Below are positions 7,100 through 7,612 of a DNA stretch of 7,612 nucleotides, piece after piece (the stretch's first letter is position 1; every line of letters starts with the position of its first letter). Made by a program: the position numbers and the translations under genes. Under the pieces are notes generated by a model, which was not told the origin of the DNA, ran no database searches, and saw nothing but the letters and a program-made list of their open reading frames with translations. The DNA lies in assembly GCA_003487525.1 (NCBI GenBank), contig DNDT01000046.1, forward strand, positions 1,948-9,559. Reading direction: 5' to 3'. This DNA is from Flavobacteriales bacterium. Its GTDB lineage: Bacteria; Bacteroidota; Bacteroidia; Flavobacteriales_E; Vicingaceae.

Positions 7100-7612
7100 A
7101 TGATAAAAATGAATGGGTTGAGGCCGTATATCAACTATCTGACCGCTTTTGCTTTGGCATTTGCAGTCTCTTCTTGCGTAGACGAAGGTCCAAAGGAAGA
7201 AACTGCTGATGAGGCAATCGAGACAGGGGAAGTAATAATCGAAGATCAAGTGCATTATGCCGTTCCGTCTCCTCATGAGACAATGGAATTTTTAAAGGCG
7301 ACAGGATCAAAATTTAATTCAAGCGTGCTTTGTTCAACGGAAATAAGGGAAAAATTCGTTGACCTTAAAGGAAAGTCCATGGGACTCGGAATATTCATTG
7401 CCGACCTGGCATATACTGCCAGTTTTAGTGAGTTTCAGGCAAGCCTGAAGTATTTCAATGCCATCATGTTAATAGCGGATGATATTGGCATTGGATCCAG
7501 TTTCGATCAGAGTTTAATGAGCCGCATCGAAAACAACCTTGACAATTCAGATAGTCTTCAGGTCATCTCTGATGCTTCCTATTACAATATTATTGGCGAT
7601 TTGGAAGCCAGT
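7100..7612 (+). CDS. Uncharacterised Bacteroidota lipoprotein (3' end cut off)
   Basis: An open frame of 171 codons runs from the ATG at 7100 to the window edge without a stop. Residues 1-26 are a lipoprotein signal peptide: a polar/basic start, a hydrophobic core (YLTAFALAFAV) and a lipobox VSSC with Cys26 as the predicted lipidated residue. It is followed by an acidic, flexible stretch (residues 27-50). The folded part starts near HYAVPSPHETMEFLK (52-66) and continues with GLGIFIADLAYTASF (95-109) and RIENNLDNSDSL (142-153). I recall this pattern (a PSP-x-E segment, a GLGIYxxDLxY-like motif, then RIExNxxNxDSL) from hypothetical proteins common in Bacteroidota; no function is known to me. 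The product is probably anchored in the outer membrane. A second in-frame ATG at 7109 would shorten it by three residues. Its position 44 nt after the symporter suggests shared transcription but does not by itself reveal a role. Confidence 0.82.
   Translation, partial: MIKMNGLRPYINYLTAFALAFAVSSCVDEGPKEETADEAIETGEVIIEDQVHYAVPSPHETMEFLKATGSKFNSSVLCSTEIREKFVDLKGKSMGLGIFIADLAYTASFSEFQASLKYFNAIMLIADDIGIGSSFDQSLMSRIENNLDNSDSLQVISDASYYNIIGDLEAS

Noticed and set aside
7058..7276. 72-codon minus-strand open frame at the start of the lipoprotein gene
   Set aside because: The plus-strand frame has a signal peptide, lipobox and family-like motifs and continues to the edge; the minus frame has none of these.

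Overview
The window looks like chromosomal DNA from a member of the Bacteroidota, probably an environmental flavobacterium, cytophagian or relative; I cannot place it more finely. Four things support this. Exact matches to the Bacteroidota sigma-factor -7 box (TAnnTTTG) precede three minus-strand genes. There is no clear Shine-Dalgarno site at most starts. One protein combines a TPR-like region, PD40 beta-propeller repeats and the start of a carboxypeptidase-regulatory-like domain, an architecture typical of Bacteroidota cell-envelope proteins. The lipoprotein at the right edge resembles an uncharacterised family I associate with this phylum.

Layout. Four genes lie on the minus strand, read right to left from about 5519 to 1. 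They are recR (recombination mediator), a 650-aa membrane glycosyltransferase starting 9 nt after recR, a single-lipoyl-domain 2-oxo acid dehydrogenase E2 subunit, and an exported PD40 propeller protein that runs off the left edge. From 5583 the plus strand carries a 490-aa sodium:solute symporter, followed after 44 nt by a lipoprotein gene that runs off the right edge. The recR/symporter gap is the only divergent junction. No RNA genes, insertion sequences, CRISPR arrays or phage genes are visible, and no stretch longer than about 100 bases lacks a gene.

How the genes relate. recR and the glycosyltransferase are very probably co-transcribed. The E2 gene and the PD40 gene each have a candidate promoter of their own. 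The symporter and lipoprotein may form a short operon. Apart from a shared envelope theme (glycosyltransferase, propeller protein, transporter, lipoprotein), I see no single pathway; this reads as ordinary core and envelope genome rather than a mobile or defence island.

The most unusual item is the glycosyltransferase. Its GT2 domain is followed by what looks like the whole scaffold of a WbaP-type polyprenyl-phosphate sugar transferase: membrane helices, a nucleotide-binding-like soluble domain and the C-terminal transferase domain. In that last domain the segment that normally holds the catalytic residues appears to be missing. A second useful point is that recR probably starts at a GTG at 5519, because the in-frame ATG further upstream abuts or precedes the likely -7 promoter box.
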